DNA of 64,000 bases from Rubrobacter indicoceani (GCF_003568865.1 NZ_CP031115.1:1736001-1800000); one strand, 5' to 3'; shown: positions 26,790 to 35,460, counted from the first letter of the stretch. Numbers and translations: made by a program. The notes: generated from the sequence alone by a model not told the origin.

Positions 26790-27896
26790 TCACGCCCCCC
26801 CGCGAGCTGACCGGACCGGGCCGCTCTCCATCCGCATCATCCAGAGTCCGGGGTCCCTGACCTCTTCAAGGGTCGGAAGATTCTCCGGGCCTCGCCAGAC
26901 GCGGTTAAGGCCGTCCATCCCCTGGCGGCTGGCGACCGCGCTGCAGAAAGCCTCTCCGAGACGGTACTGCTCCAGCTTCACGTCCATGCCGGTAAGTCGA
27001 AAGATGGCGGTGTCGAGCGGCGGACGGTTGGCGCGGCTCTGGGCCATGCGACGCGTGAGGTTAGCGTAACCGGGGACGGTCTTCCGCCCGACGCCGTCCA
27101 TAACGTAGTCGGAGTAGCCCTCTATGACGCTCATCGCGGCCTGAACCCGGTCAAAGGCGAAGCGCTGCTCGGCGGTCATAAAGAGTTCTATCGAGCGCCC
27201 GCCGCTCTTCAGGTTGCTCGTCAGGCGGCGGATCATCTGGGCACCCCCCATCCTCTGCGAGAGCGGGCCGATCAAGGCCTCCATCGTCTGGCCGAGGTAG
27301 TCCCGAAGCCAGGGAAATCCCTCGAACTGCAAGGCGTGGGTCATTTCGTGGAGGACGATCCAGAGCCTCAGCCCGTCCACCGGGACCCGGAGCCGCTCGG
27401 CCGCAGCGGCGATGTTCCCGTCAAGAAAAAAAACTTTGCCCGGTCCCCCTTCTGTGCTGCGGGCGTTGGGCATAAGCGGTCCGGTGTCGTACTGACCTAG
27501 AACGCGGGCGGAGAGAAAGCCGAGCAGGAACCCCATCTGCGCCGTGAGCGTGGCCCCGCCGAAGATCCGGGTCATCTCCCCCGCGCCTTGCGAGGCGCGT
27601 TTGAGCACCGGCTCCATCAGGACCCCGAAGCTTTCAAGGTTGAAGTCTATCCATGCGGCCCGGTCGGAGACGACGATGCGCCGCTCGGAGGCCGGGTTGC
27701 CGGGTAGCTCTATCCCGGTGAAGTCCGCAAGCGGTGCAAGCGCCTCGGCGGTGGCCGCCTCGTAGTCGAAGCTCCCCGGCGAACCGCGCTCGGTCCTTGC
27801 CGCCATCGTAACGGCGACGGAGCGGGCCATCCGCCAGGAGATCATCTCCGACCCGCCCGTCTCTTTACCCTCTGCTGCTGCGCTGTTTTCCATCAT
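26790..27896 (-). CDS. DUF2342-type zinc metalloprotease-like protein
   Basis: A 368-residue protein of the actinobacterial family sometimes named 'zinc-dependent metalloprotease' or 'F420 biosynthesis associated'. The zincin motif HExxH is present as LHEMTHALQFEGFPWL near the middle, with FGGATLTAQMGFLLGFLSARVLGQYD upstream and YSDYVMDG downstream as further family signatures. Function and substrate are not established. No F420 biosynthesis gene is next to it, although a PPOX-fold protein occurs elsewhere in the window. Confidence 0.8.
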   Translation of the reverse strand: MMENSAAAEGKETGGSEMISWRMARSVAVTMAARTERGSPGSFDYEAATAEALAPLADFTGIELPGNPASERRIVVSDRAAWIDFNLESFGVLMEPVLKRASQGAGEMTRIFGGATLTAQMGFLLGFLSARVLGQYDTGPLMPNARSTEGGPGKVFFLDGNIAAAAERLRVPVDGLRLWIVLHEMTHALQFEGFPWLRDYLGQTMEALIGPLSQRMGGAQMIRRLTSNLKSGGRSIELFMTAEQRFAFDRVQAAMSVIEGYSDYVMDGVGRKTVPGYANLTRRMAQSRANRPPLDTAIFRLTGMDVKLEQYRLGEAFCSAVASRQGMDGLNRVWRGPENLPTLEEVRDPGLWMMRMESGPVRSARGGA

Positions 27897-28039
27897 CCAA
27901 GTATATACGTCGCCCCCCGACAGACGGTTTCCAGCTGAATGTCGTAGGATGCAGAGTAATCCGGTGAACGCCGCGAGACGTATTTATCGGCGTCGGGTCA
28001 CTGGCAACGAAAAGGATTCGCGGGGGTATACTAGAGCGT

Positions 28040-28363
28040 ATGTTCGGAGGACTTGGTGGAAGCGAGATCATCGTCATTGGCATCCTGTTCCTCGTTATCT
28101 TCGGGCCGAACAAGCTGCCCCAGATGGCGCGGGATGTAGGGAAGTTCGTCTCCAATGCCCGCCGCTCGATAGACGAGTTCAAGGACGAACTCAGCGCCGA
28201 GGCCGCCCTTGAAGACGAGAAACCGGCCCGAAACCGGCCCTCGAAAGGCCGCAAACCCTCCCGGAACGGCTCTGCCCAGCGCGACGGGGATGCCCCGGAG
28301 ACCGCAGAAGACCGCGACCGGGAAGCCGCTTCCCGCCGCGACGACGGCCTGAACGACCTCTAG
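28040..28363 (+). CDS. tatA: Sec-independent protein translocase subunit TatA
   Basis: A 107-residue Tat pore-forming subunit. A short N-terminal helix (IIVIGILFLVIFGPNKLPQ with the FGPxKLP hinge) is followed by an amphipathic helix to about residue 50, and then a long charged, disordered tail rich in Arg, Asp and Glu. Works with the TatC encoded at 11.5-12.3 kb. Single gene with its own start; divergent from the DUF2342 gene. Confidence 0.92.
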   Translation: MFGGLGGSEIIVIGILFLVIFGPNKLPQMARDVGKFVSNARRSIDEFKDELSAEAALEDEKPARNRPSKGRKPSRNGSAQRDGDAPETAEDRDREAASRRDDGLNDL

Positions 28364-28431
28364 CCCTTCAAGCTCAGGGCCGTTTTGCTGCGTTCCTGAA
28401 GCGCCCCGGCCGGGCAGACCCCAAATCAATC

Positions 28432-28471
28432 GGGGAGAGCCCGATCCCCGACCGAGGACCGGGCTCTCCCC
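28432..28471. terminator. Hairpin between convergent tatA and lipoprotein genes
   Basis: GGGGAGAGCCCG (28432-28443) pairs with CGGGCTCTCCCC (28460-28471), giving a stem of about 12 bp. T-tracts are weak on both sides. The convergent position suggests that it ends both transcripts. Confidence 0.6.
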
Positions 28472-28486
28472 AGGATGTTTCTCGGT

Positions 28487-29737
28487 TTACTGGTAGGTGA
28501 TAATGGCGGGCGCGGGGTCGAGGGCGAGCACCTGGCTCGGCTCCAGCACGGGGGTGTCCTGGTTGTAGAAGACCTTGAAAGCTCCGTACTGTATCGGCTG
28601 GCCGCGCACGAGCGTACCGTACTTGGAGAACTTCGCCTCGGCGCCGCCGAAACCGTCGGCGTGCAGCGCGACCTGCACGTTGTCCGTCGGCCGGATGTCC
28701 TGCTTGTTCGTGACGATGCCCAGTTCAAACTGGTGGACCATGAGCATCTTGTCGGGGATACCCTCCTCCTCGACCAGGTTGTCGAGGTACTCGACGGCTT
28801 CCTGGATCTCCGGTCCGTCGACCGTGCCGAGGTCCAGCCCCGGAACCTGTCCTTCGTCGACCGCGTACTCGGTGTCTATTGCAAGGTGGACGTACGGCTC
28901 CTTGAGGAACCTCTCCAGCCCTCGGACCTCCTCCATCACGCTCGCCCGGCCCAGCTGTACGTCGAGTATGAGCAGCGCGTCGTTCTGCCGGGCAAGCTCG
29001 GAGTACTGCTCTATGTATTCCGGGTCCACCGAGGCCACGTAGAGGTTGTCCGGGCCCGGGTCGCGCTGGGCAACGGTCGCTATAAACTCGATGGCCGGTA
29101 TGGCCGGACGCTCGGGGTCGGCTTCGGAGTAGGCCTGGGTCTGCTCCTTGAGCAGCCGCATCATCTCGTCCGGCTCGTACTCCCCGAGGATGCCCATGAG
29201 GTCGGAGGTCGGTGTCCCGTAGTAGGCGACTATCCGGTTCTCCTTGAGCGGCCCGTCGGAGTTGTCCTCCTGACCCTCAAGTAGCGTCTCGCCGAGCGGG
29301 ACGCTCCTGTTCGGCCCGGTGTACGGGGTCATCCCCGTCCCCTCGTCGTCTGCGGTGGTCTCCATCCCGGTCGTTTCAGGCGGCATGCCGGGGTTTTCGT
29401 ACTGTTCTATGACCACCCCGCCGTTCTGCGTTCCGACGGCGAGTTCGGTATCGGCGGCGGTTACGCTCTGTGCGATAGGCGTCGCGTTTCGGGAGGGCTC
29501 AAGGGCGGCGTAGGGCTGCACCACCTGTCGCTCGGGCCGGGTCGTTGCGGCCTCACCGGTCGTTCCCTGCCCCTCTCCGTTCTGCCCGGAACTTTCTTCG
29601 CTGGAGGTTTGATCTCCGGACCCGCAAGCCTGAAGCAGCAGCAGGACCAAGATCACGACCGCGGCAGCCGATGCCGCAGCTATGATCATCTGCCTGCGGC
29701 GCTTTCTGCGCCTCTGATATTCCCTGAATGCAGCCAA
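28487..29737 (-). CDS. Large secreted putative lipoprotein of unknown function
   Basis: A 416-residue protein. N-terminus is strongly basic (RRRKRRRQ), then a hydrophobic stretch ending in LLLLQAC, a possible lipobox with C38. Residues 40-150 are a Ser/Thr/Glu/Gly-rich linker. From about 160 a folded domain follows with alternating strands and helices (NRIVAYYGTPTSDLMGILGEY, ALLILDVQLGR, VHLAIDTEYAV, MLMVHQFELGIV) that looks like a TIM-barrel or glycoside-hydrolase-like fold. I do not recognise a family. Start TTG at 29737. Confidence 0.7.
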   Translation of the reverse strand: MAAFREYQRRRKRRRQMIIAAASAAAVVILVLLLLQACGSGDQTSSEESSGQNGEGQGTTGEAATTRPERQVVQPYAALEPSRNATPIAQSVTAADTELAVGTQNGGVVIEQYENPGMPPETTGMETTADDEGTGMTPYTGPNRSVPLGETLLEGQEDNSDGPLKENRIVAYYGTPTSDLMGILGEYEPDEMMRLLKEQTQAYSEADPERPAIPAIEFIATVAQRDPGPDNLYVASVDPEYIEQYSELARQNDALLILDVQLGRASVMEEVRGLERFLKEPYVHLAIDTEYAVDEGQVPGLDLGTVDGPEIQEAVEYLDNLVEEEGIPDKMLMVHQFELGIVTNKQDIRPTDNVQVALHADGFGGAEAKFSKYGTLVRGQPIQYGAFKVFYNQDTPVLEPSQVLALDPAPAIITYQ

Positions 29738-29862
29738 ACCCGGTAGTCCTTTCCCTCTCTTGCAGACCTTTTCAGGCTCGTCCCGGTCTTACGACGCCAC
29801 CCTTCGCCCACGCCGGCTGAGTTTCGAGCAGTCTATCAGCACCCGCAGGACGCTGCGCGGCA

Positions 29863-29891
29863 AAGAAAAAACCCGACTCTTGGAGCCGGGT
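29863..29891 (-). terminator. Terminator after the ferritin-like gene
   Basis: On the minus strand ACCCGGCTC-CAA-GAGTCGGGT (29891 to 29871, one G-U pair) is followed by TTTTTTCTTT. A textbook intrinsic terminator about 40 bp past the stop. Confidence 0.9.
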
Positions 29892-29934
29892 TCCGGTGCT
29901 GCTTCCGTTTTGTACTTGTGCTCGTCGGTCTTCG

Positions 29935-30441
29935 CTAGACGAGACCCTCAGCCTCGTACTCGCGCAGGAAGCCCTCGAAAAGCCTGCGATGTCCCTGCTC
30001 GTCGTGCAAAATGGCGATGACCATGTCCTGCGTAACCCAGTCGGACCCGTCGGTTACCTCGATGATCTTGTTATAGTGCTCTATCGCACCCGTCTCGGCC
30101 TCGATAACGCCCTTTATAACGTGGACGATGTCGGTGTTCGTCTCCGGCGGCTGCAGGTAGCTCTGCTGGGCCTTGAAGTCCATCGAACCGGGGACCGTGC
30201 CGTAGAGCTCCTTGATCCGCTCGGCGAACTGCTGGGCATGCCCCAACTCTTCCTGAACATCGGTTTTGAGCGACTCGATGATCTCCTGCGCCCGAACACC
30301 ATCCGGGTTGACGGAGTTCGTAACGTAGCTCATGACCGTCTCAAGCTCCATCCAGTACGCCTGCTTGAGCAGACCTATGATCTCCTCCCGCTTCTGAGCG
30401 TTCGAGGAATCGAGTATGTCCGCCGTTCTTCCTGTCTCCAT
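29935..30441 (-). CDS. Ferritin-like / bacterioferritin-type protein
   Basis: A 168-residue four-helix-bundle protein with the di-iron ligand pattern of the ferritin superfamily: a Glu in helix 1 (MELETVMSYV), ExxH in helix 2 (EELGHAQQF), a Glu in helix 3 (EAETGAIEHY) and ExxH in helix 4 (DEQGHRRLFEGF). It probably stores iron or protects against peroxide. An AGGAGG ribosome site precedes the ATG. It has its own promoter with an overlapping palindrome and its own terminator, so it is a single regulated gene. Confidence 0.85.
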   Translation of the reverse strand: METGRTADILDSSNAQKREEIIGLLKQAYWMELETVMSYVTNSVNPDGVRAQEIIESLKTDVQEELGHAQQFAERIKELYGTVPGSMDFKAQQSYLQPPETNTDIVHVIKGVIEAETGAIEHYNKIIEVTDGSDWVTQDMVIAILHDEQGHRRLFEGFLREYEAEGLV

Positions 30442-30507
30442 CTGCGACCTCCTGAAAAGTCTCTTCTCGCCTGCAACGGGTTTGTACCCGATGACTTTAG
30501 TTCCAAA

Positions 30508-30536
30508 ACAATATCAATAACTATTATTGATATCAA
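30508..30536 (-). promoter_or_regulatory. Ferritin promoter overlapped by a palindromic operator
   Basis: On the minus strand -35 TTGATA (30536-30531), a 17-bp spacer and -10 TATTGT (30513-30508), about 65-95 bp before the ferritin ATG. A perfect 9-5-9 inverted repeat, ATATCAATA (30511-30519) / TATTGATAT (30525-30533), covers the spacer and parts of both boxes. A bound dimer would block RNA polymerase. An iron- or peroxide-sensing repressor of the Fur/PerR/DtxR kind is plausible; the site is not a clear match to any consensus I know. Confidence 0.65.
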
Positions 30537-30642
30537 GAAAAAGTATATCAGCGTCCGGTGTTTCGTCCACGATTTCGGGGGTTTTCCTGGCGGGTTTTCG
30601 GGGCTGGGACGGGTAGTTTCGAGCGGTGGTGTTCCGGTATCG

Positions 30643-31032
30643 TCAGCCGAGCTTCGGTTCGGTTCGGGCTTCGGCGGCGGCTTCGAGGCATTCGCTGGCG
30701 GTGGCTCCGGTGGAGGCCATCACCCCGGCGGCGAAGGCTCCCTCTACAAACGGGGCATCCACGAGGTGGGTTTTTTCGCGTCTGGCGTCGTCGAGCATCT
30801 CGAGGACGGCCTCGGTTGACATGACCGCGCTGCCGATATCCACGAAGACGAGCAGGTCGGAGGCGTTGGCGGCTTCGATGGAGCGCTGGATACGTTCGGG
30901 GTCGGTGCCGAGATCGCCTCCGGCCGTTCCCCCGACGGGTATTATTTCCACGTCCCCGGCCATTTGGCGCACGAGGTCGGCGGTTCCGGCTGCTATCTCA
31001 GGGCTGTGCGACACAAGGACCATCCCGACCAT
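30643..31032 (-). CDS. dhaM: PTS-type phosphocarrier subunit DhaM of dihydroxyacetone kinase
   Basis: A single EIIA-mannose-like domain of about 129 residues that phosphorylates the ADP bound to DhaL. The phosphorylated histidine is in LVSHSPEIAAG at the N-terminus; GGTAGGDLGTD and FVDIGSAVMSTE are typical. HPr and EI domains found in longer DhaM versions are absent, so general PTS proteins must supply phosphate. ATG at 31032 follows the dhaL stop by one base. Confidence 0.88.
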   Translation of the reverse strand: MVGMVLVSHSPEIAAGTADLVRQMAGDVEIIPVGGTAGGDLGTDPERIQRSIEAANASDLLVFVDIGSAVMSTEAVLEMLDDARREKTHLVDAPFVEGAFAAGVMASTGATASECLEAAAEARTEPKLG

Positions 31033-31033
31033 C

Positions 31034-31657
31034 TTACTTATCCTCCAGGGCGCTCGCGGCGGCGGCGAGAAGGAGCGCGGTCGAGGTCGCACCGGGGTCT
31101 CTGTGGCCGGCGGAGCGCGGTCCGAGGTAGCTTGCCCGGCCCTTTCTGGCGGTGAGTTCGATTGTGGATTCGGCCCCGGATTCGGCGGCCCGCGCGGCGG
31201 CCCGGAAGGCGGTTGCCGGTGAGTCGGTGGCGGACTTCGCGGCTTCGGCGGCGGGGGTAAGGGCGTCTATCATCGTTTTATCCCCCACCTCGGCCTTGCC
31301 GCGCTGCTTTACGCCGCCGAGCGCGGCTTCCAGGGCTTCGGCGACGTCCTCACCGGAGGGTGATTCCTTGTCCTTCAGGGCGGCCGAGGCCCGGAGAAAA
31401 GCGGTGCCGTAGAGCGGGCCGGAGGCCCCGCCGACCTTGCCGATCAGGGCCATGGAAACGGCCTTCAGCACATCGGCGGGGGTATCGAAGGAGCCGGACT
31501 CGAGGCTTGCGAGGGCGGCCTGCATCCCCCGGTTCATGTTCGTGCCGTGGTCGCCGTCACCGATGGCGGAGTCCAGTTGCGTCAGCATCTTCCGGTTCTC
31601 CTCCATGGAGAGGGCCATCGCACGAATGATCTCGACCGTGCTCTCGGCTGCGCTCAA
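31034..31657 (-). CDS. dhaL: Dihydroxyacetone kinase, ADP-binding subunit DhaL
   Basis: A 207-residue helical-barrel subunit that holds the nucleotide used to phosphorylate dihydroxyacetone bound to DhaK. Signature LDSAIGDGDHGTNMNRG near residues 27-43 supplies the Mg-binding aspartates and histidine; GKVGGASGPLYG and GDKTMIDAL are further hallmarks. TTG start at 31657. A terminator lies just upstream, so dhaLM may have a separate promoter or depend on read-through. Confidence 0.92.
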   Translation of the reverse strand: MSAAESTVEIIRAMALSMEENRKMLTQLDSAIGDGDHGTNMNRGMQAALASLESGSFDTPADVLKAVSMALIGKVGGASGPLYGTAFLRASAALKDKESPSGEDVAEALEAALGGVKQRGKAEVGDKTMIDALTPAAEAAKSATDSPATAFRAAARAAESGAESTIELTARKGRASYLGPRSAGHRDPGATSTALLLAAAASALEDK

Positions 31658-31710
31658 GTTATCTCACTCACCCTTCGTTGTCCGGTTGTGAATCCGTACT
31701 TATTATCAAC

Positions 31711-31742
31711 GAAAAGCGGGGACTCCGAAACGAAGTCCCCGC
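31711..31742 (-). terminator. Terminator between the permease and dhaL
   Basis: GCGGGGACT (31742-31734 on minus) and AGTCCCCGC (31724-31716) make a perfect 9-bp stem followed by TTTTCGTT. It lies inside an otherwise continuous dha operon and could set the dhaK:dhaL ratio. Confidence 0.85.
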
Positions 31743-31768
31743 AGAAGTCGGCCCTGATCTCCGCTTGC

Positions 31769-32695
31769 TCAGGCGACGGCCAGCCCGAGCAGGAGAAAGA
31801 CCGTCGTCATGACGGCGATGGCGACGGCTGGGGGGTCGATGTGGGTGTCACCGTGGATCAGGAAAAGCCTGGCGGCGAACTCCCCGACGAGCGCACCGAG
31901 CACACCACCGATCATCGCGATGATCAGGACGCCCGTGTCGCCCAACCCGGCCCCGAGGGCTCCGGCGGCCACCGCCGCCGGAAGAGCCATGTGGTGGGTG
32001 ACCGGGATGGCGGTTCCGAACTGGAGGAAGATCAGGGACGCAGCCGAGATGCCGAAGCCGAGCACCGTAGCCGCGGTCGCAAGGTCCGGGCTGATGCCGA
32101 TGATGGTGATGAACATAAAGCCGCTCATCGCACCGACGCCGAGGCCGATGACGGCGGCCTGTGCCCACTTCTCCTGATGAGGAACCCAGACCTGCGTATC
32201 GCCGGGGTTGAAGCGGCCCCGCTGGGCGGCGGCGGGCTCCAGGTTGCCGAAGATGCCCGTGCTGCCGAAGACCACCCGGACGATTATCGCCGAGAGCGCG
32301 ACCGTCAGGGCGATCACGTCGGTGTAGCTCGTCAGAAACGTCCCGAGCAGGCTGGCGATAAGGTAGCCGAGAGCGCCGAACGCCCCGCCGACCAGCAGCA
32401 CCGCCGGGCTGCCCGTACCGGCGAGGCCCGCCGTGATGTCCTTGCCGTTGTCCAGCAGCCCCTGACGCCTGGCAAAAGCCGCCGCCGCGACCGCGCCGCC
32501 GAACGAGATGTGCGGACCGAAGATCGGGCCGAAGGCGATGTTGCCGATCATGTCGTAGTTGCCCCCGCCTATCGAGGCCGCCACCCCGGCTATAACAAGG
32601 AAGCCGGTGAAGATAAACGCCGGCAGCCCTCCCACTGCGGCCCCGAACAGACCACCTCCAAAGGCAGCGATCAAGAACAGTAGACTGAAATCCAT
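31769..32695 (-). CDS. Polytopic membrane protein inside the dha operon
   Basis: A protein of about 308 residues, very hydrophobic and Gly/Ala-rich, with roughly 8-10 membrane helices, conserved-looking loops (GNIAFGPIFGPHISFGGAVAAAAFARR, NPGDTQVWVPHQEKW) and a His-containing end (IHGDTHIDPPAVAIAV). I do not recognise a transporter family. Start ATG at 32695, favoured by AAAGGGG upstream. Lying between dhaK and dhaL in a glycerol/dihydroxyacetone operon, it may import dihydroxyacetone or glycerol; this is inference from context. Confidence 0.7.
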   Translation of the reverse strand: MDFSLLFLIAAFGGGLFGAAVGGLPAFIFTGFLVIAGVAASIGGGNYDMIGNIAFGPIFGPHISFGGAVAAAAFARRQGLLDNGKDITAGLAGTGSPAVLLVGGAFGALGYLIASLLGTFLTSYTDVIALTVALSAIIVRVVFGSTGIFGNLEPAAAQRGRFNPGDTQVWVPHQEKWAQAAVIGLGVGAMSGFMFITIIGISPDLATAATVLGFGISAASLIFLQFGTAIPVTHHMALPAAVAAGALGAGLGDTGVLIIAMIGGVLGALVGEFAARLFLIHGDTHIDPPAVAIAVMTTVFLLLGLAVA

Positions 32696-32761
32696 CTGAT
32701 TTTCCCCTTTCCGAACTTCACTTGTAGAGGCCCCCACAGACCCCGTATCTCGTATATTCTG

Positions 32762-33769
32762 CTAGAACGGTCTGCCAGCCGCCACTTTGCACGGCGCGGT
32801 CAGGTAACCCTTCATCTCCTCGTCGAGCTTGAGCAGCGAGATCGAGAACCCGGCCATCTCCAGCGAGGTCATGTAATCCCCGACGTAGGGGCGCCCGTAG
32901 ACGCCTATCCCCTCGCGCTCCAGAACCTCCGCCACGCGGGCGTAAGCTATGTAAAGCTCCATCGGCGGCGTTCCACCGAGACCGTTCACCATCACCGCGA
33001 CCTCCGAGCCGGAGTAGTCCACGTTGTCTTCAAGGACCTTGCCGAGGAGTTGATCCACGATGTCGTTGGCGGGTTCTATCTTTTTACGCTCGATGCCCGG
33101 TTCGCCGTGAATGCCCATGCCTATTTCCATCTCGTCGTCGGCGATCTCGAAGATAGGCTCCCCCGACTCCGGCGGGATGCAGCTCGTGAGCGACATGCCC
33201 ATGGTCCTGACGTTGGCGTTTACCTTTTCCGCAAGCTCCTTTATCCCGGCGAGGTCCCTGCCGTCGTCGGCGGCGGCGCCACAGATCTTGTGGATAAAGA
33301 TCGTACCGGCGATGCCGCGCCTGCCGCTCGTGTAGGTCGAGTCCTCGACCGCGACATCGTCGTTGACGACCACGTAGTCGGTCTGGATGCCCTCGGCCTC
33401 CGCGAGTTCCCCGGCCATCTCGAAGTTCAGGACGTCGCCGGTGTAGTTCTTGATAACGTAGAAAACACCCGCCCCGCCGTCTACGGCCTTTGTTGCCTCG
33501 AGCATCTGATCCGGGGTCGGGCTGGTGAACACCGACCCGGCGCAGGCCGCGTCGAGCATCCCGGCCCCGACGTAGCCGCCGTGCGTCGGCTCGTGGCCGG
33601 AGCCGCCCCCGGAGACGAGGGCGACCTTTCCGCTGACGGGCGCGTCGGCGCGTACGATCAGGTTGTGTTCGGGGATGAGGCGCAGAATATCCCCGTGCGC
33701 CCTCTCCATGCCCCGGAGCATCTCCGGGACAACGTTCTCGGGGGCGTTGATGACCTTCTTCATAGCCAT
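32762..33769 (-). CDS. dhaK: Dihydroxyacetone kinase, substrate-binding subunit DhaK
   Basis: A 335-residue subunit that binds dihydroxyacetone covalently through a histidine hemiaminal, here H221 in MGIHGEPG. SGGGSGHEPTHGGYVG at 53-68 and KNYTGDVLNFEMA at 107-119 are family hallmarks. Works with DhaL and DhaM to make dihydroxyacetone phosphate. It starts 13 bp after glpK, so glycerol and dihydroxyacetone use are expressed together. Confidence 0.95.
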   Translation of the reverse strand: MAMKKVINAPENVVPEMLRGMERAHGDILRLIPEHNLIVRADAPVSGKVALVSGGGSGHEPTHGGYVGAGMLDAACAGSVFTSPTPDQMLEATKAVDGGAGVFYVIKNYTGDVLNFEMAGELAEAEGIQTDYVVVNDDVAVEDSTYTSGRRGIAGTIFIHKICGAAADDGRDLAGIKELAEKVNANVRTMGMSLTSCIPPESGEPIFEIADDEMEIGMGIHGEPGIERKKIEPANDIVDQLLGKVLEDNVDYSGSEVAVMVNGLGGTPPMELYIAYARVAEVLEREGIGVYGRPYVGDYMTSLEMAGFSISLLKLDEEMKGYLTAPCKVAAGRPF

Positions 33770-33782
33770 TTCCTCACCCTTC

Positions 33783-35306
33783 CTAGCCGAGCGGCGAATC
33801 TACGACGTCCTGCGCCCAGCCCTTGGACCGCTTGACGGCTTCCTTCCACCGACCGTGCAGTCGTTCGCGCTCCTCTTCGCTCATCTGCGGCTCATAGCGC
33901 TTGGCGAGCCGCCACTTCTCGGCGAGCTCCTCCTTGTTGTCCCAGAACCCGGTTGCAAGCCCGGCGAGGTATGCGGAGCCGAGGGCGGTGGTCTCCGTGA
34001 TCTCCGGTACTTCGACCGGGACGCCCAGGATGTCGGACTGGAACTGCATCAGCCAGCCGTTCGACGCCGCGCCGCCGTCGGCCCGGAACTCGGGGAGCTT
34101 GATGCCGGAGTCCTTCTCCATGGAGTCAACGACGTCTTTGGTCTGGTAGCACATGCTTTCGAGCGCGGCCCGTGCGAGGTGCGCCTTTGTCGTGCCGCGC
34201 GTCAGGCCGACTATCGTGCCGCGAGCGTACGGCTCCCAGTGCGGCGCGCCGAGGCCGACGAGCGCGGGTACAAAGTAAACGTCGTCGTTGGAGTCAACGC
34301 TCCGGGCGAGCTCCTCCGTCTCCGAGGCGTTCTGGATGATGCCGAGCCCGTCGCGCAGCCACTGCACCGCCGCGCCGGTGATGAAGATCGCGCCCTCAAG
34401 CGCGTACTCGACGGGGTTGTCCCCGATGCCCCACGCGATGGTGGTGAGAAGGTCGCCCTCGCTCTTCATCGGCTCCGCACCCGTGTTCATAAGAGCGAAG
34501 GAGCCGGTGCCGTAGGTGTTCTTGGCGAGGCCCTTCTCGTAGGCGGCCTGCCCGAAGAGCGCGGCCTGCTGATCCCCGATGACCGCCGCGACCGGAACCT
34601 CGGCCTGAAAGAACGCGCCGGGGTCGGTGTTGCCGTAGACGTGCGAGGACGGCTTGACCTCCGGGAGTATCTCGTCCGGCACCCCGAAGAGGTTCAGGAG
34701 GTCGCGGTCCCACTCAAGGCTGTAGATATTGTAGAGAAGCGTCCTGGAGGCGTTGGAGTAGTCGGTCACGTGGGCGTGTCCACCGGTAAGCTTGTAGACC
34801 AGCCAAGAGTCGATGGTCCCGAAGCAGATCTCACCCCGCTCGGCCCGCTCGCGCAAGCCCTCGACGTTGTCGAGCATCCACGCGACTTTGGAGCCGGAGA
34901 AGTAAGCGTCTATCGTGAGTCCGGTCTTGTCCCGGACCATCTGGTCGTTTCCGGCCTCGGAGAGCTGGCCGCAGAGCGCGGCTCCGCGCCGGTCCTGCCA
35001 GACGATGGCGTTGTGTACCGGGTCTCCGGTGTTTCTGTCCCACATGACGGCGGTCTCGCGCTGGTTGGTTATCCCGATGGCGGCGAGCTGGCGGGCGCTG
35101 ATCCGGGCATCCCCCAGAGCCTCCCCGACCACGCGCATGGATACGCGCCAGATCTCATCGGCGTCGTGCTCGACCCAGCCCGGCTTCGGATAGTGCTGCG
35201 TGAACTCCGAATAAGCCCGCCCCACAAGCGCGCCGGAGTGGTTGAAGATAAGGACGGTCGTCCCCGTCGTCCCCTGATCTATCGCGAGTACGTATTCCCC
35301 TGCCAT
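33783..35306 (-). CDS. glpK: Glycerol kinase
   Basis: A 507-residue FGGY kinase that makes glycerol-3-phosphate. N-terminal ATP-site motif LAIDQGTTGTTVLIF, SEFTQHYPKPGWVEHD, GVTRG-type sequence GLTRGTTKAHLARAALES and RADGGAASNGWLMQFQSD are all typical. The gene lies behind a 246-nt leader with a terminator, downstream of glpP, which suggests that glycerol-3-phosphate controls its read-through. Confidence 0.96.
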   Translation of the reverse strand: MAGEYVLAIDQGTTGTTVLIFNHSGALVGRAYSEFTQHYPKPGWVEHDADEIWRVSMRVVGEALGDARISARQLAAIGITNQRETAVMWDRNTGDPVHNAIVWQDRRGAALCGQLSEAGNDQMVRDKTGLTIDAYFSGSKVAWMLDNVEGLRERAERGEICFGTIDSWLVYKLTGGHAHVTDYSNASRTLLYNIYSLEWDRDLLNLFGVPDEILPEVKPSSHVYGNTDPGAFFQAEVPVAAVIGDQQAALFGQAAYEKGLAKNTYGTGSFALMNTGAEPMKSEGDLLTTIAWGIGDNPVEYALEGAIFITGAAVQWLRDGLGIIQNASETEELARSVDSNDDVYFVPALVGLGAPHWEPYARGTIVGLTRGTTKAHLARAALESMCYQTKDVVDSMEKDSGIKLPEFRADGGAASNGWLMQFQSDILGVPVEVPEITETTALGSAYLAGLATGFWDNKEELAEKWRLAKRYEPQMSEEERERLHGRWKEAVKRSKGWAQDVVDSPLG

Positions 35307-35396
35307 TTTTCTTTTCCTTTCCCCTGTTTACCCTTGCCCCTGTGACGCAACTTCACCTTTCCCCGACCGCACCCCTTTCCCCGGAAGTACCGAGAT

Positions 35397-35460
35397 AAAG
35401 TAAAAGCCCCGCGCCGAGTCGCCCCGCAGAGACTTCACGGGACATCTTCGACGCGAGGCT
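35397..35460 (-). terminator. Leader terminator upstream of glpK, probable GlpP target
   Basis: On the minus strand AGCCTCGCG (35460-35452) pairs with CGCGGGGCT (35412-35404, one G-U) and is followed by TTTTACTTT. The 39-nt region between them contains a second short helix (TCCCG/CGGGG). It lies 90 nt before glpK and after glpP. In Bacillus GlpP binds glp leader RNA in the presence of glycerol-3-phosphate and prevents termination; the same is likely here. Confidence 0.65.

Noticed and set aside
33663-35345. 560-codon open frame on the plus strand
   Set aside because: Antisense to dhaK and glpK, both unmistakable; no independent evidence.
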